Below, in pieces: positions 25,324-37,937 of a DNA stretch of 64,000 bases. Position numbers and translations under genes: made by a program. The DNA lies in assembly GCA_022316685.1 (NCBI GenBank), contig JAKJHU010000030.1, positions 16,634,018 to 16,698,017 of the forward strand. Reading direction: 5' to 3'. Source of the stretch: Progne subis subis. Taxonomy: Eukaryota > Chordata > Aves > Passeriformes > Hirundinidae. Numbering within the stretch: position 1 is the stretch's first letter; every line of letters starts with the position of its first letter. Below the pieces are notes generated by a model. It was given only the letters and a program-made list of their open reading frames with translations. It did no database searches and was not told the DNA's origin.

Positions 25324-28300
25324 ATGTATCTCTGCTAGAATTTCCATTAAATTGAAGAAACTTCCCGGGGTTTTCTTCTTGACTCTTAATTTTTTTTATT
25401 GTTTCCTTTTCTTCTCACATTACTGATTGTCTCAATGGTATATTGTCCTATACCGGATAAAAATGTCTTGTGCCTTGCTTTTCTTCTCCACTAATACAGA
25501 AGTTAAGGTCATCATTGTGTCCTACTTTCATTGCTGTCTCCTGACTCATTAGTCAATTGCCAAATTCTCTTTAGAAGTTTGTAATTCTTCCCAGTGCTGG
25601 CAACAATCCTATCACTACAATCAAATCTCTAGCAGTTTAGATTTCTTTTCCGTCTGCTCTGACCTTCACACCTTGTGGAAAATGTATGTTTGTTTCACTG
25701 TTGTCTTTTTGTGAGTGTTGCAGCAAAATAGTGCCCTTTAATTTTTGTTTCACTAGGGACTTTTAAACATCTTCTCTGTTCTGCCAATAAATTGTGTCAC
25801 ATCCTGTGAGGATTTAAACCTGTCTGTTTTGCTGAACTCTTAGTTTCTCCCAGACTGTTGTCTGCATCTGAATTTTACTGGTCTTTTCATTTGGCATTTT
25901 AAGAATTTTTCCTTTGAAAAGGTATTCTTTGAGTAATTTTGGTTTCTTTCCTTCCTTCTTTCCCCATGACCTATGCTCTTTATTTTTTTACATTTCTTGC
26001 TTTCTTCGCTGTCTTCCTCATTAAATGGACTTCCTTCCCACCAACTTGCCACAGGCACCAAGTTAAATTTTGGGACACAATACACACTTGGGGGTCACTT
26101 AATGCTTCCCTCCCCTTCCTTGGCACTATCATGTTTCCTCCAAAGTGCTCCAAATCCTTCTGACTGAGACCAGAGCACACTGTACCTCCTTTCTTTTCCT
26201 CCCAGTCCTGAAACCACAGTGATTAGTGGTATTGAGTGGGTTTGTTTCAAGACAGTTTCTCTGGGCCATGAGAACCATAAGCATAGAAAATTGAAGTGCT
26301 CACTCCAACATTTTTCCTTCAATTGTGCTGGAATAATGTGGCTGTTATTGGTTCAGCACTCAGGTTTCTGTGTTCTCACCTGTGTGCCTCAGTCCAGATA
26401 CATATTCTATGTCCTCCTTGTTCTTTCACCATTTTTCTAGGTGTTTAATTGTGAATTGATGTAAACAGTTCTTCAGAGAGCTCTGCTGGCAGCAAGCTGT
26501 GTGATCCCAGTTGCCCCAGATGGGCTAGGGGAAGGCATCTCCTGGAAGATTCCCACATGGGATATATGTTGCAAGGTGGGGTGTTTGAGAAGGAATTCTG
26601 GTGTTTTATTCCACTTTCATTTGTCCATTAATAAAAAAAGCATGTCTGATCTTCAATCCACCTGGAAGCCTTTGTTTGCCAAAGGATGTTCTACTGTATC
26701 TTCAAATCCTCATAAACCATCGAAGTTGAACAAAGCAGCACAGTGAAAACTCTCAGTCCATGTTGTTCTGTCTCCAGTGAGTGCTCTTGAGCAGGAGCAG
26801 CAAAATTTCCTACCACTTGAAATACGCAAAGAGTGCCTCTAATATATTCATGAAAAGTAATAAGCTACCTGCAAATGGAGCCACACCCGTTTCCTCCAAC
26901 CAGAAGAGAAGGTGGATTAAACCCTTGCCTCGTTTTTCCACAGCTCTTACAAAACACTGAGTACTGTTTACAGTTGGGAGCCTGATTATCGTTATGCTTC
27001 TTTAGCTCAGGGAAGAACAGCTTTTCCTGGTGTAGATTATATTTGCATTTATATTTATTCATTTGCATACAGAATTTTGTGCCATACTCTTGAAAGGTAA
27101 AGATATTCCAGATCTTTTAAAGGCAATAGCAGTTCATTTTATGCCCTGTTCTCCATAACAATAATTGCTATAACTCTGAAGCTCCCCTGGCATTTTAAGG
27201 GCAATAAAGAAAGGGGTGGATGGAAAAAGAGAAGAAAATTCTCCTATTAATTGGTGAGACTCCAGGGTTCTGTTCTGCAGTGTTTTACTCCTGTGAGTAA
27301 TCTCATTATCCTTGGTAGGACTGATTGTACAGAGGCAGCAGGATCATGCTCCAGAAGTCCAGCCTTTAATCAAATTTACCTGTTTAAAAGGAACACATGG
27401 TTGCCTTTCAGTGGGAGCCTTGAGCTCTGAAACAAGGATGTAAATTAGCCAAAATGCCTCAGAGGAAGGAAAACTTCATCTGCCAGGTTTTCCCTCTGCT
27501 CTTGCTGAAATTAATCCATTGATTGTGTGTGTGTGTGTGTGCAGGGGAGTGATTCTTTACTATTTTTCCTTTCATGGAGATTCAGATCCCCCTTTAGAGA
27601 AAAATATTTCACCCTGTGTTTGAAAAAAAACATGTATAAAGGGTTGTGTTGTATGGATGCAGTAAAAAAAAACATATAAATCTTTAGTCAGGAAAAAAAA
27701 GAATAGAGGGCTTAAGACAAACTATTTGAATGCTAGTAAATGTATTCAGATCCCCTAAATATGAGTTAGAAAAGTAAGTATTTGAGATTGTCTTCCATTC
27801 AGAATCAGATTTAGCCCAAATTCCAAATTTGTTGCATAATAAGGAATAAAAAAATCATTGTGTTTTTTGTAAATGTGAACAAATGTTACCACATTATCTG
27901 TAGCTATCAAATGGGATATATCAAATGAAGAAAAATAACATCATCTTTCCCATACTAAGAAATAAAATGCTAGGTGGAAACCAGAAAGGATGCAGAAAAG
28001 CTCTGTTTGTTTCAGAAAGATTTAAAATAAGAGCTCAAAACAACCTTGGTATTTTTCCCCCTATAAGACAGACACAAACTCAAGTGGAAAATTAATGAGT
28101 CACAGCAGAACAGCTTGGCTCTTCTTCTACTCTCTTTCTGTCCTCTGCCTGCCACCTCACCAGGCATCCAAGGTTCTACTCATCATCTGCCACCTTCCTG
28201 GTGGCCTTCAGGAGTAACTTGAGGGATGGTCATTTCATCCCATGTAGATGACTTCCTACATTACATTGATTTTCTACTGCTGTGGGTTAAGCAGCAAACT

Positions 28301-30835
28301 ACACAGAGAGGTATCAATCACATTTTGAAGGCATTCGTCCCATAGCAGAAGTCTTCAGCTTTTAAAGTGTTTTGTTGTTCAGCTGCTGATACACTGACTT
28401 TGATAACTTGGTGTTCCAGCCAGCATCAAGGATGGCAATGCAGGTGTCCTGTGCAGGAGAGTGGAATGTGGGGGGCAGAGGGAAGTTGTGCTTGACCTTT
28501 TGAAGAGCATCAAATAGCAGGACAGGCATTATAAGGTGACTTTTAGCATCTGGCAGCTTCTCCTGGTGTGTTCTTTGAGACAGTTTAAGCCGCACCCACT
28601 TACACCAAATGAGGATCTGACCTCCATTCTTAGGAAGAGCACCAAGCTTGTTTATGAAATAATTGACTTGGCTTCCATCCCAAGAAAAGGATCTTTTTCT
28701 TTTGGTTTTGGTCAAGCAAAGTTCCTATTATGGTTAGCCAGGCGTGTACAATAAATATGTGGCAACTGGCAGTGTGGTGTTGCTCAGTGTGGCGTTTTTG
28801 AGCTGCGGTTGCTTACACAAGACCAATGCTGGGCCAGCTGAGTGGCTGCTGCTGTGGGACAGTGTTGGTGAAAGTGCAGGGAGTTGAGGGGGCCACACCA
28901 GCTAGGCTGACTCATCCATCAGCCTTGCCTGACTGCACACCAACCATCCAGACCCTTTCCAGCTGTGGCAGCCTATAGGAATCTGTCTTGCAGCCCCCAC
29001 AAGTTGGAAAGAGAGAATTTGGAGTGGCTTAAAAATGCCAGTGGTACAAATTAGGTGGAGTGTGAAGAGTGCATCTGGTGGAGGCTGGAGGAGAAGCTGC
29101 ATGGTGCCATGGCAGTTTGCTTTACCCAAGACTGGTCTGTAGCTGCTGGTTATTCTCCAGCACTGAGAACATGATGTCATCCACTTTCACATTCAGATTA
29201 AAGTGGAACACTTTAAAGCAATGTTTACCTTCTTTCTTTGTTTGTTTTTGAAAAATGATCTCTTTTTCAGATTATTCTTTGTGTGCTGAGTGTATGTATT
29301 TGACTGAATTAGATATGTGTTTCAAGGAACATAACTGTATGTAGCACAACACTATTCCATGTATACAACTTCATTCCCATTCACAAAAAAAGAGGGCCAG
29401 CCTCCTGCAGCCCTGTGGGAGACTTGGTTTCTCACTCAGTCTGCAGAGATGACAGCTTTCTGGGCAGAAACACATTCAAGTTTTAAACAGATTTATTTAT
29501 TAAAAATTGATGCAGTCTTGCTACATCAGTAACTTAATTTGGATGCAAATATGTTAAAGAAACATCTGTCAGGATTGAAAAAGGCTCAGATATGTCTGTC
29601 TTGAGCATGGAGATAAACTAGGAAACCTCCTAAGATGCCTTCCAACTCTTGATTTCAGTGGTAACTTGATCCTTTAAATTGACAGTAATTTTCCCAGGTA
29701 GGGCATGTATACACAAGCCTTGGCATCTTGAGGGCAGTTTTTTGCTAACAAAGAAGGTGAAGATGGCTGGAGTGCAGCTCTGACATGCAGACGAGCTCAA
29801 AAATCACTGCAAGACAAAGTATCTCATTTTTGCTAGGCTAAGATATGAAAGTTTTTGTGTCATTACCTGCTACATCACTCCCCTCCCTGATCTCAGACCC
29901 ATCCTCTTAGACTTTCACTTCCTCGCTCTGATTTGGTTATGCCCATGATGTTGAAACACTCTCCTCTGTGTACCTCTTCCTGCTACTATAAGTTCCTTAT
30001 TTTTTTTTCTGAAATCTCTTACATTTGTTTACAGATTAAACCCTCTGAACTTCCCCTAAGTCACCACCTCTGCTTGTTTTCCTGTGGAGACCTCTTTCAT
30101 AATTTTACTTTTCCCACTAATTTTAAAGCTTAATATTCCCTTTAGTTTCTCTTGTGCTATTTCCCTTCATTCTAGAGTTTTCCAGTGTTTAGATCATATT
30201 CTTTTCCTGTCTTTCCATTTTCCTGGAGCTGCCAACTACAGAAGTCAATGAATTTCTTTCTCACAGTCAATTTAATGGGGTTTTTTGTTCACATAAAACT
30301 GTTTCTTCCCCCTGAAGCTCATGTGGGCTGTATAAGTGCAATTTTTTTTTAGTCCATGAAAGAAAGTCTCCCCAGACTGAATTCTTTCCTAGCTGCACTA
30401 ATTTCCCTGACAGTTCTCTAAGGTTTTAATCTGTGCTTTTCATAGGGAGTCTTGATATGAGGTTGTATTCTTTTAGTTAACTAACCTTGCTTTGCACAGG
30501 ACAGGTATTTATAAGACTTGCTTGGCACATGAAAAACCTGAGCTATAGCCCATGATTGGGAAAAACAAGGGATTTGAACTTCGCTCATCTCTGTCCAGCA
30601 TGAGGGCCCTGCCCACGACATTACTGACCCAGCTGAGATGGATACCTCTCAGAGGTCCAAGAAAATCTTCTGGATGTCGCAGAAGTGTCCTCGTGTGCAA
30701 CGAGTCAAATCTCAGAAGCGCAAGTGGTTTGGGAAAACCAGTTCTCATAGAGCTGCCACAGGGCTCATATCCTCAGCTTTGCAGAAGTCATCACAATGTG
30801 AGGAATGGGCTGGTTGGCTGCTAATTTCAACCTTC
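25324..30835. other. Unique region, no supported gene
   Basis: About 5.5 kb of unique sequence. It includes a pyrimidine-rich patch at about 25360-26200, a (GT)n microsatellite at 27523-27541 and an A-rich patch at about 27620-27710. A 117-codon minus frame at 28362-28715 was examined and not recognised. A CpG-richer patch at 30570-30715 lies just before the CR1 end. Confidence 0.5.
27523..27541. repeat. GT microsatellite
   Basis: Nine uninterrupted GT units. Confidence 0.95.
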
Positions 30836-30960
30836 TCATAGAATGGTTTGGGTTGGAAGGGACCTTAAAGATCATCCAGTTCCAATCTCCCTGCCCCGGG
30901 CAGGAACACCTTCCACTACACCAGGTTGCTCAGAGCCCTGTCCATTCTGCCTTTCTCCCA
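30836..30960 (-). mobile_element. CR1 LINE 3' tail
   Basis: The plus strand begins TCATAGAATGGTTTGGGTTG and continues GGACCTTAAAGATCATCCAG, then CACTACACCAGGTTGCTCAG. This is the antisense 3' end of the same young avian CR1 type seen at 25057 and 62441. Similarity fades near 30960. Confidence 0.93.
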
Positions 30961-33900
30961 GCCTTCAGGACCACTTGCAAAGTGATAACCTGAGACTTGT
31001 CCCTAATTTGCTCCCTACAGGCCAAAGCATGGACACCAAACATTGCTGAGTGCTTCTACCTCTTATTTGTCCCTTAGAACAGCATGGGTCTCTTCTGCTC
31101 CTGCAAAACTTAACATGATACCAACTTCCAACTATAACTTGCCTCACTACGTAGGATCACAACTATCTTCACACTGTCTTTTTATTTCTCCATGCTAAGA
31201 AGAATCTCAGTTTTTCATTGCTATTACTCTTTGAGATGAACATTTCCTTCCTCTTTGTCAATTTATGCAATAGAGTAAAATTGCTGTCAGGATCAGTAGC
31301 ACATCCTTTGACAGACCCATACAGGCAACCTCATTATCCTGTCTCCGAAAAATAAAATAATTAGGAAAAAAAGAGCCCCATTTTTCATCAGTCACCAGAA
31401 ATGAACCTGTGTTTTAGATGGCAATATTGAAAGTACGTGTCTCCTTATTTTCAGTTAAAGCAAATCAGCCTGTTCTTCCTCTTTATTTACAGGTGAAACC
31501 ATAACTTTTCCTACCAAACAAATCTATGAAATACTATTCTGTCTTTAAATAGGTTTTTATTTTACTTTATTTGTTTTGTATTTTTTTTCCCCTCTGTATG
31601 GCTGTAATGTTCCTGTTTTGCATTTGTTTTTCACAGGAATAAGGAAAGACAATGCTGATTTATGTCTTTATTTTTAAAATGTGTAAAATGCAGTGCAGGT
31701 TGCAAAGGACAGTAGAACTGGTTCATGCACGATTGGTCCAGTCACAGGGTCCTGTGTTTTTGGTTCAAGTCCTTAAATTTTTGCATAAGTGCAGTCCTCT
31801 GTTACTAGAGCTGGAAGGATGAAGAGATTCTGCCTGTGTTACATTAAAAATCAGTTAAATTTCACTAGTGTTGTTAACCTGCAATCTCATTCTTCCCTTT
31901 GACATAAAGACAAACTAATAACTAATCTTGACATAAAACTCCAAATCTCTGTAAAAATTTGCAGATTACTAGATAATTTTTCCTTTTGTTTTCTTCTCTC
32001 AGTTGTTTTATTTTCATGATCAGAAAACGTCATCCCTTTGCCTGTGGGTAAACAACTAAGTTGTTCAAGATAGAAACAAACAATATTGATTGCAATGAAA
32101 GTACAAGCAGATCTTCTGAGCCTCATGCATTCAGAGTGAGATTGCTTCATTCTCCCGTTCAGATTCCTCCTTTGCCGTAGCTGTATCACCCACTGGTGAA
32201 ATAAAATTGCATGTGCTTCTCGCAGCAGCATTCCATTGGTGCAGACTGGCAGGGGAGGCATGGACCATTGCCACCAGGACCGGTGCTGCCTGGGCTTCAC
32301 GAGGACAGCCCAGCTGCCCATCTCAGGAATCTGCTCACCCCCACTTTTCCTTCTTGTCCTCTGGCTTTGAGGCTCCTGAAAGTTGCTCTTTTCTGCTTCA
32401 CCACCCTCTTCCGTGGCAGGGGAAGGGTGCCTTGTTTGCTGCAGGGTTTCAGGAGCTGATGTCTCTGAAGGCTTCTTCAGCAGAAAACTATTGGCATTTG
32501 CAGAGTGCAGCTCCATCACGTAGATGAGTAGGAAAAAGTTTCCTTAGGCTGCTCTGTGACATCTGCTGCTTAGACTTCGAGGCATTTGCAGAGGTGAAGT
32601 AAACATAATATTAACATAATAATAGGAAGCAAATCCTTTCTCTTTAAAGTTCATGTTAAATGCAAAGTGCAGTGGAAGAGCATCAATCCAGTTCATTTAC
32701 TGTTACCCCTAAGGAGCAGATTCGCTGTCTTTTTTGTTCGAAGGATTGCAGTACAGCTATTAAAGAGCATTCTTGGCTTTATGGGAAGGAGGGGAATGTA
32801 CCCCTGTTATCATCAATTATTGATGATTGATGGCATATTTAATGAGTTCAGAAAATGATCAGTTCATTCACAATAATGTCTTCTGCGTGCCCCCTTCAGA
32901 TTCTCTAGGAAAAAAACCCCAACAGACAGCAAAATGGAGCCACTGAAATTCAGGATGACTAATGTAACTTTCATAGTATAAAATGGCAGAATGAAGACAT
33001 GGGTTCTGTGAAAGTTATTGCTACTTAGATCATTTTCGAAATACAGGTGAGTTTCTTTCATTTATTTTTTTAAAGAAGAGAGACAGAGACAACAATATAG
33101 TACCTCACCTACTGAAATGTTGTTATGTTAGCTTAGATTTGAGCATGAAAATAAAGGAAAAAAGGTAGGAATTAGGAATAAAGTATTCAGAAAGAGTTCC
33201 CATAAAGGCAGGTTAAAGTAAGCAGCAAGAATGACGGGGCTGCTTCCAAGGTGGAATACATGTTGAGAGAGAGGGGAATTGCCCTCTGAATGTTTTTAGT
33301 CTGGAGCTGTTTGGGGTGCAGCTTTTGTGTGATGTCTTTACAGTCCACACTAAAGTGGGTCACTGGCTTGTGACTAGGAATCCTAATGCTTAACCCGAAC
33401 AGCAGTTATCACTGTTGAAATGTCAGCAAGAATGATAAGAAGTATCAGATATTTGAGGGTAGTGGGAAAGGCAACAACTGTTTCTTCTCTTTTATTTGCA
33501 AGAAATGACTTCTGGCAGTTACACACCCACTGAGGATTGATTTGCTCCTTAGGAATAGAACAGGAAGGAGGAATAATAGGAAAATATTTTATGAAGTGTG
33601 ACAGCAGATGGGCTATTAACTATGACTCACCGTGTGGCATGCTGGCAAACTCTTGCTAATGACCTTGTGACTCGGTGGCCATTTCGGCAGAGGTTACAGA
33701 CTTGACAGGCCTTCTCTGCCTGGCAAAGGTGAGCCTCAGCCTTGCAAGCATCATGCTGTTCTGAGACTTGCGGTGCCAAAAATGTGCTATCTGAGTCAGG
33801 GAAACTGAATTATGTAAATAATTAAAACTTGTATTAGAGTTGACTGTTATGCACTATGTGGATGGTGAAGTTCGTTCTGCTCACAATCACTTCATCAGTC

Positions 33901-36620
33901 TTCTAAGTTATCAAACCAAGGAGCCCATGCTACAGGTGGAGATGCTAAGTAGGATATCTTACCCACATATTAAGTAGGAGTAAGTGAAGGGAGAGCTGGA
34001 TATATCAGAAAAGTGACAAATGCAGTGAAAATGCCAGAGCCACCTATAAATTTATGGATCCATGTTTAATTTGACCTTTAAAAATCAAATGAGAAGACCA
34101 CTATATGATGCACGTTAGGGAAAGCCCCTGCCATAGAAAGAGAAGGTACAGACTGATTTAGTTCTTCTTATCTGGTTTTAATTTCTGTGTCATGGATGAG
34201 ATTTGAAACATCAAGTCTTCATGAAGCCCAAGGACCACTGGTTTTAGAATGACTTTTCTCACCGTGGGTGCAGGAGACTATCAGGGGAAAAAGAGCTGTA
34301 ACTGGTGTCATAGCTCACCTTTGGTGCTTGTATTACAAAGGACCCAAATCAGCCTTTCTTTCACCATCTGGTGAAACAAGCAGCCAGAGTTGTAGCCCTG
34401 GCTGTGATAAATGCCAGGTGCATTTAGTTTTGTTTGCAACTGCACTGCACTTGCTTCAGAGAACTGCTTGCACCTCTTTCCAGTGCTTTGGAGATGATGT
34501 AGTCATGTGGAATAAGGAAATTACTATCCTGTTATTACTTCAGACTTTTATATAAGAAAATATAGGAGGCATGAAACAGCTTGTATCTTGCATATATATA
34601 GTGTATTATGGAAATCAAATACTTTTGCTTTCTGTGGACTGAGGAATTGTGTCTACTTTGCCTTAGAGGTGCAGTTTCTGTTTAGGTTGCTCCAGAGGCC
34701 ACTGGTGCTGAGCAGAGGAAGGAGTGTGTCCTCTCTCCTGAGCACCATTAATATGTGTCATTGAATTATTATGAAGAGCCTGAAACTTGCTGGTGAAACC
34801 TCTTGGGAGGATTAAGGATGAAGCAGCTGCCAGTGAGGGCAAACCTGAGGGCATACATCTGCTGAATGTACAACAGAGAAATTTGATGTCAGGGCAGGCA
34901 GGTAAGGGAGGCTGGGAACTACAGCACCTCTGGTGTCCCAGTTCTTTGAGAGAGGGGAGAGTTTTCCTGCTCTCCACAGACAATCTGCAGCCCTCCAAGG
35001 AGAAGGGGAGAAAATCTCAGTATCTTCCTACTCAAAACATACTCCTGTAGTGAGTTCCAAGGGAGTTTGAAATATTCTTTATTACCTATAGGATAGGAGG
35101 ACTTTACCTATAGGACCTGAAGATCCAGAAAGATCACTTTGGCAATATTTATGAAGACTGAGTAGTTAGTGAAGCTCACATGCCTGCGTTTTCCAGATCC
35201 CTGCACCAGATGGATATTTTGATTCAATGCAACAAATCAGAGCGCTCTCTGTTCAGTGAACCTCATGAAGCTGTGATGTGCACTCCAATGCATTCCTGGA
35301 GTTAGGGATTATTTGGAATTTGCAATACTGGATGTCCTCCTCCCATTGGGAAGTCTCACAAAGATTGCCCCACAGCAAGTTGCAAGTTGCAAAAGCAACA
35401 GCAACAAATTTGGACTGTGACATTCTTGGGTCTTACCCCTGTTCATAGCTATGCAACCCAGAAGAATATGGAGGGGCAGAAGGAAAGACATGGCTCTCCT
35501 CTGACAAGAAGGGACTGGGGGCTCTTTTGCAATAACCCTACACTATTTTCCCAGAATTTTACTATCCAGTCTTGCACAAAGTCAAATTACAACTATCTTG
35601 GGACAAGCACCAGCATCCTCATACAGCCTCCTGAGCTACCTGAGGCTAGTGCAGGTGCCTGCTTTTCCTGATGCAGGAGGATTGCCTGTGTAAGCTTCCC
35701 CCTGTGACTTCAGCCATGTAATCTGTATTTAGTGAGATGCTGTCTTTGGCCCCCTGGCTTCGGCTGGCTGCTATCTGTGCAACAGTGGCAGGGGAAATGC
35801 AGCAGACACAGCTGGAGGTAATGTCAAGGTGGGGGAAGAAAGCCCTCACAAGAGGAAGACAAGACTGAAACTTTAACTGATACTCTGTAAGATGCTGTGA
35901 AAATGCTGTGCCCCTTCAGCAGAGCATGTATGGAAAATGCAAAAAGTTCCCTGTCTTGTATTTCATGCTACCATGTCTTTCTGCAGGTTTCAGTTGATTT
36001 GAACATAATGAATCCTCTTATTTTGGCAAGAAGGGATCCCCATGTAGGATGTTCTATCCTAGGAAAAATTGGCTTGCTTTCCTTTGGTTTCTTTTACAGA
36101 CTCCATAGGAACCTGAGGTCCTTGTAGGACCCCAACTTCCCCAGGATTGCAACCCAGCCACCATCACACAATGCAGGGAAGCAGACTGCTCTTCAGGTTC
36201 CCTCTGTCCCACCTATAAAACAGGTTTTGAGCATCACTCAGCAGCAAGGCCTTAATGAGGCTCTCTCAGCCCTAATACAAGCTCCATCACTCAACAAGAG
36301 CACTTACACTCTCAACTTTTGGATAAATGCAAGTAGAACAGCTAAAAATTCTTTCTTTAATTGGGGGCGAATAAGTACAAATTGACTTTTTTCTCTGTTC
36401 CAGGAGTGGAACAGGACCTGGCAGCAGTGTATCAGTATGGGAGGCTTCTGACCTTTTAACAGCCAAGCCTCCTCTGAGCAGATTGGCCATGTCTTCACCC
36501 CTTCCTTTATCCCCACTTTCCTCCCAGCCTCACTGAGCTAGCAAGAACACCTGAACCTCTCTGTCCTTTAGGCCTTTCTCCAGGGCTTCCTGTATGTGAA
36601 GACCTTGGAGCTGTCAGAGG
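30961..36620. other. Unique region with one long reading frame
   Basis: About 5.7 kb of unique DNA. It holds the 209-codon frame listed separately, an AT-rich patch with homeodomain-like motifs at about 33600-33860, and nothing else recognised. Confidence 0.45.
31887..32516 (-). other. 209-codon open reading frame, gene status doubtful
   Basis: This is the longest frame in the window. The first in-frame ATG is at 32516; the codon just before it is GTG and would not normally start a eukaryotic protein. Its context has G at -3 and G at +4, a good Kozak match. The predicted product is rich in S, R, K and Q. It has a basic, polar first half, one moderately hydrophobic patch at about residues 145-160, and a basic stretch near residue 180. 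An AATAAA on the minus strand lies about 215 bases past the stop (31667-31672). I recognise no domain, and a different frame is open on the other strand (32207-32527). A frame of this length is only mildly unexpected in 64 kb, so chance or a single exon of a non-coding RNA is more likely than a protein gene. Confidence 0.12.
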
Positions 36621-36658
36621 TGTTTTTTGGTTTTTTTGTTGTTGTTGTTGTTGTTTTT
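36621..36658. repeat. T-rich tract with TTG microsatellite
   Basis: T runs followed by five TTG units and a T run. Confidence 0.95.
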
Positions 36659-37855
36659 AAATCTATGCCCCATGCTGATAAGGCACTTTTATTTCACTGA
36701 GCTGTTGGAAACAACAGCTCTGTTATGTCCCATTCCTACTAAAAATGGGGCATCTGGGGTGGATCTGATTCCCAATAGTTGAGCGTGACACAGGATATAG
36801 TTCTTAGAGGTAAGGATTTGACCTGTTTGGGTATGAAGAACAAAAAGAAGAAATCATGAAGTAATTCTGTGAAAAGTTCAGGAAGAGTTCTCTTATGAAA
36901 ATGAGGTTAGTGCAAGGAGACAGCTTTGCTCAGCATTTACCTTCTGCAAATTTCCACCCCAGTCAGCTGCCATCATGTAAAAGAATGAGTAAATGGAATG
37001 AAGGACAATATTTTTGCACTAAATTCTTGGTTATCTGAAGATTTCCTTTGGACTGAAAAGATAGCTACAGCCATCCATTCCAAGAGTGTTTAGATGTGAT
37101 CAAGTTGGAAAAAATAATCTCAAACAGATGCAGCAGAAAGAGCTTTAAATTGCAGTGAAAAAAGAATTATTTCACAGGGGAAAATCCAAAGTACAACTGC
37201 AAGAATAATGCTAATTAGAGATGTGTCAGGTGCTGGCTCTGGATTGCTGTCATGCTGTATGCATTTCAGGGACAAACGACAGGCAAGAACCAGGGTAGAT
37301 GTTGAAATCTCCCCATCATTTCTTTCCTTGAATTGACCCAGAGAAGTCCTTGGGTGTGGAAGCTGGAGTGTAAACCATGCTGAAGGCTCACCAGCCCCAG
37401 CTGGTGTGCTATCGGCAGCTGTTTCCATTACTGGCTAAATTGTTGGAAATGCAATCCAGAATGAGAGGGAAAACTGAAATCTGTGGTGAAAAACTGTCTG
37501 ATTTTTCTTTACCTCTCACAGACTGGTACAGTTCTGAGCTTCAGACAGGGCTGAAAGCAGTGGTGCCCTCAGAAAAGACTGCTTCTGGCTGTTCATCCTG
37601 CTTCGCTGCAGACCGACAGGAAATTTAGCCAGAAATGTTGAGCCTCACAACTATGCACAAGATCTACTCCCCAGGGTCCCCACCAGCTAATTAGTGCTCT
37701 CCTGCCATGAGCAGTGATCTTTTCAAAGTCCAGCTTTCTTTTTCTGTTAAAACCAAAAGGCTCTTGCAAGCAAAAGCATTACTTGCAAGTAAAAGTTTAT
37801 TTTTAATGAAATTGGCACCAGGTTTCTCCCTGAAATTTTGAACAGCTGGGTGGTT
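36659..37855. other. Unique spacer, nothing recognised
   Basis: Unique DNA with short unassigned frames on both strands. Confidence 0.5.
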
Positions 37856-37876
37856 GTTTTTTTTTGTTTTGGTGTT

Positions 37877-37932
<56 letters not shown>
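37856..37932. repeat. Long T homopolymer
   Basis: A T-rich lead-in is followed by 54 consecutive T at 37879-37932. No retroelement body is visible on either side, so it cannot be tied to a poly-A tail. The length may be uncertain in the assembly. Confidence 0.97.

Positions 37933-37937
<5 letters not shown>

Noticed and set aside
28362..28715. 117-codon minus frame considered as a processed pseudogene
   Set aside because: I compared it in mind with several ribosome-biogenesis and ribosomal proteins and found no convincing alignment.
30531..30600. tRNA-like text on the minus strand (CTATAGCTCAGG and GTTCAAATCCC)
   Set aside because: The B-box-like text lies upstream of the A-box-like text, the wrong order for a tRNA or a tRNA-derived SINE, and no cloverleaf can be formed.
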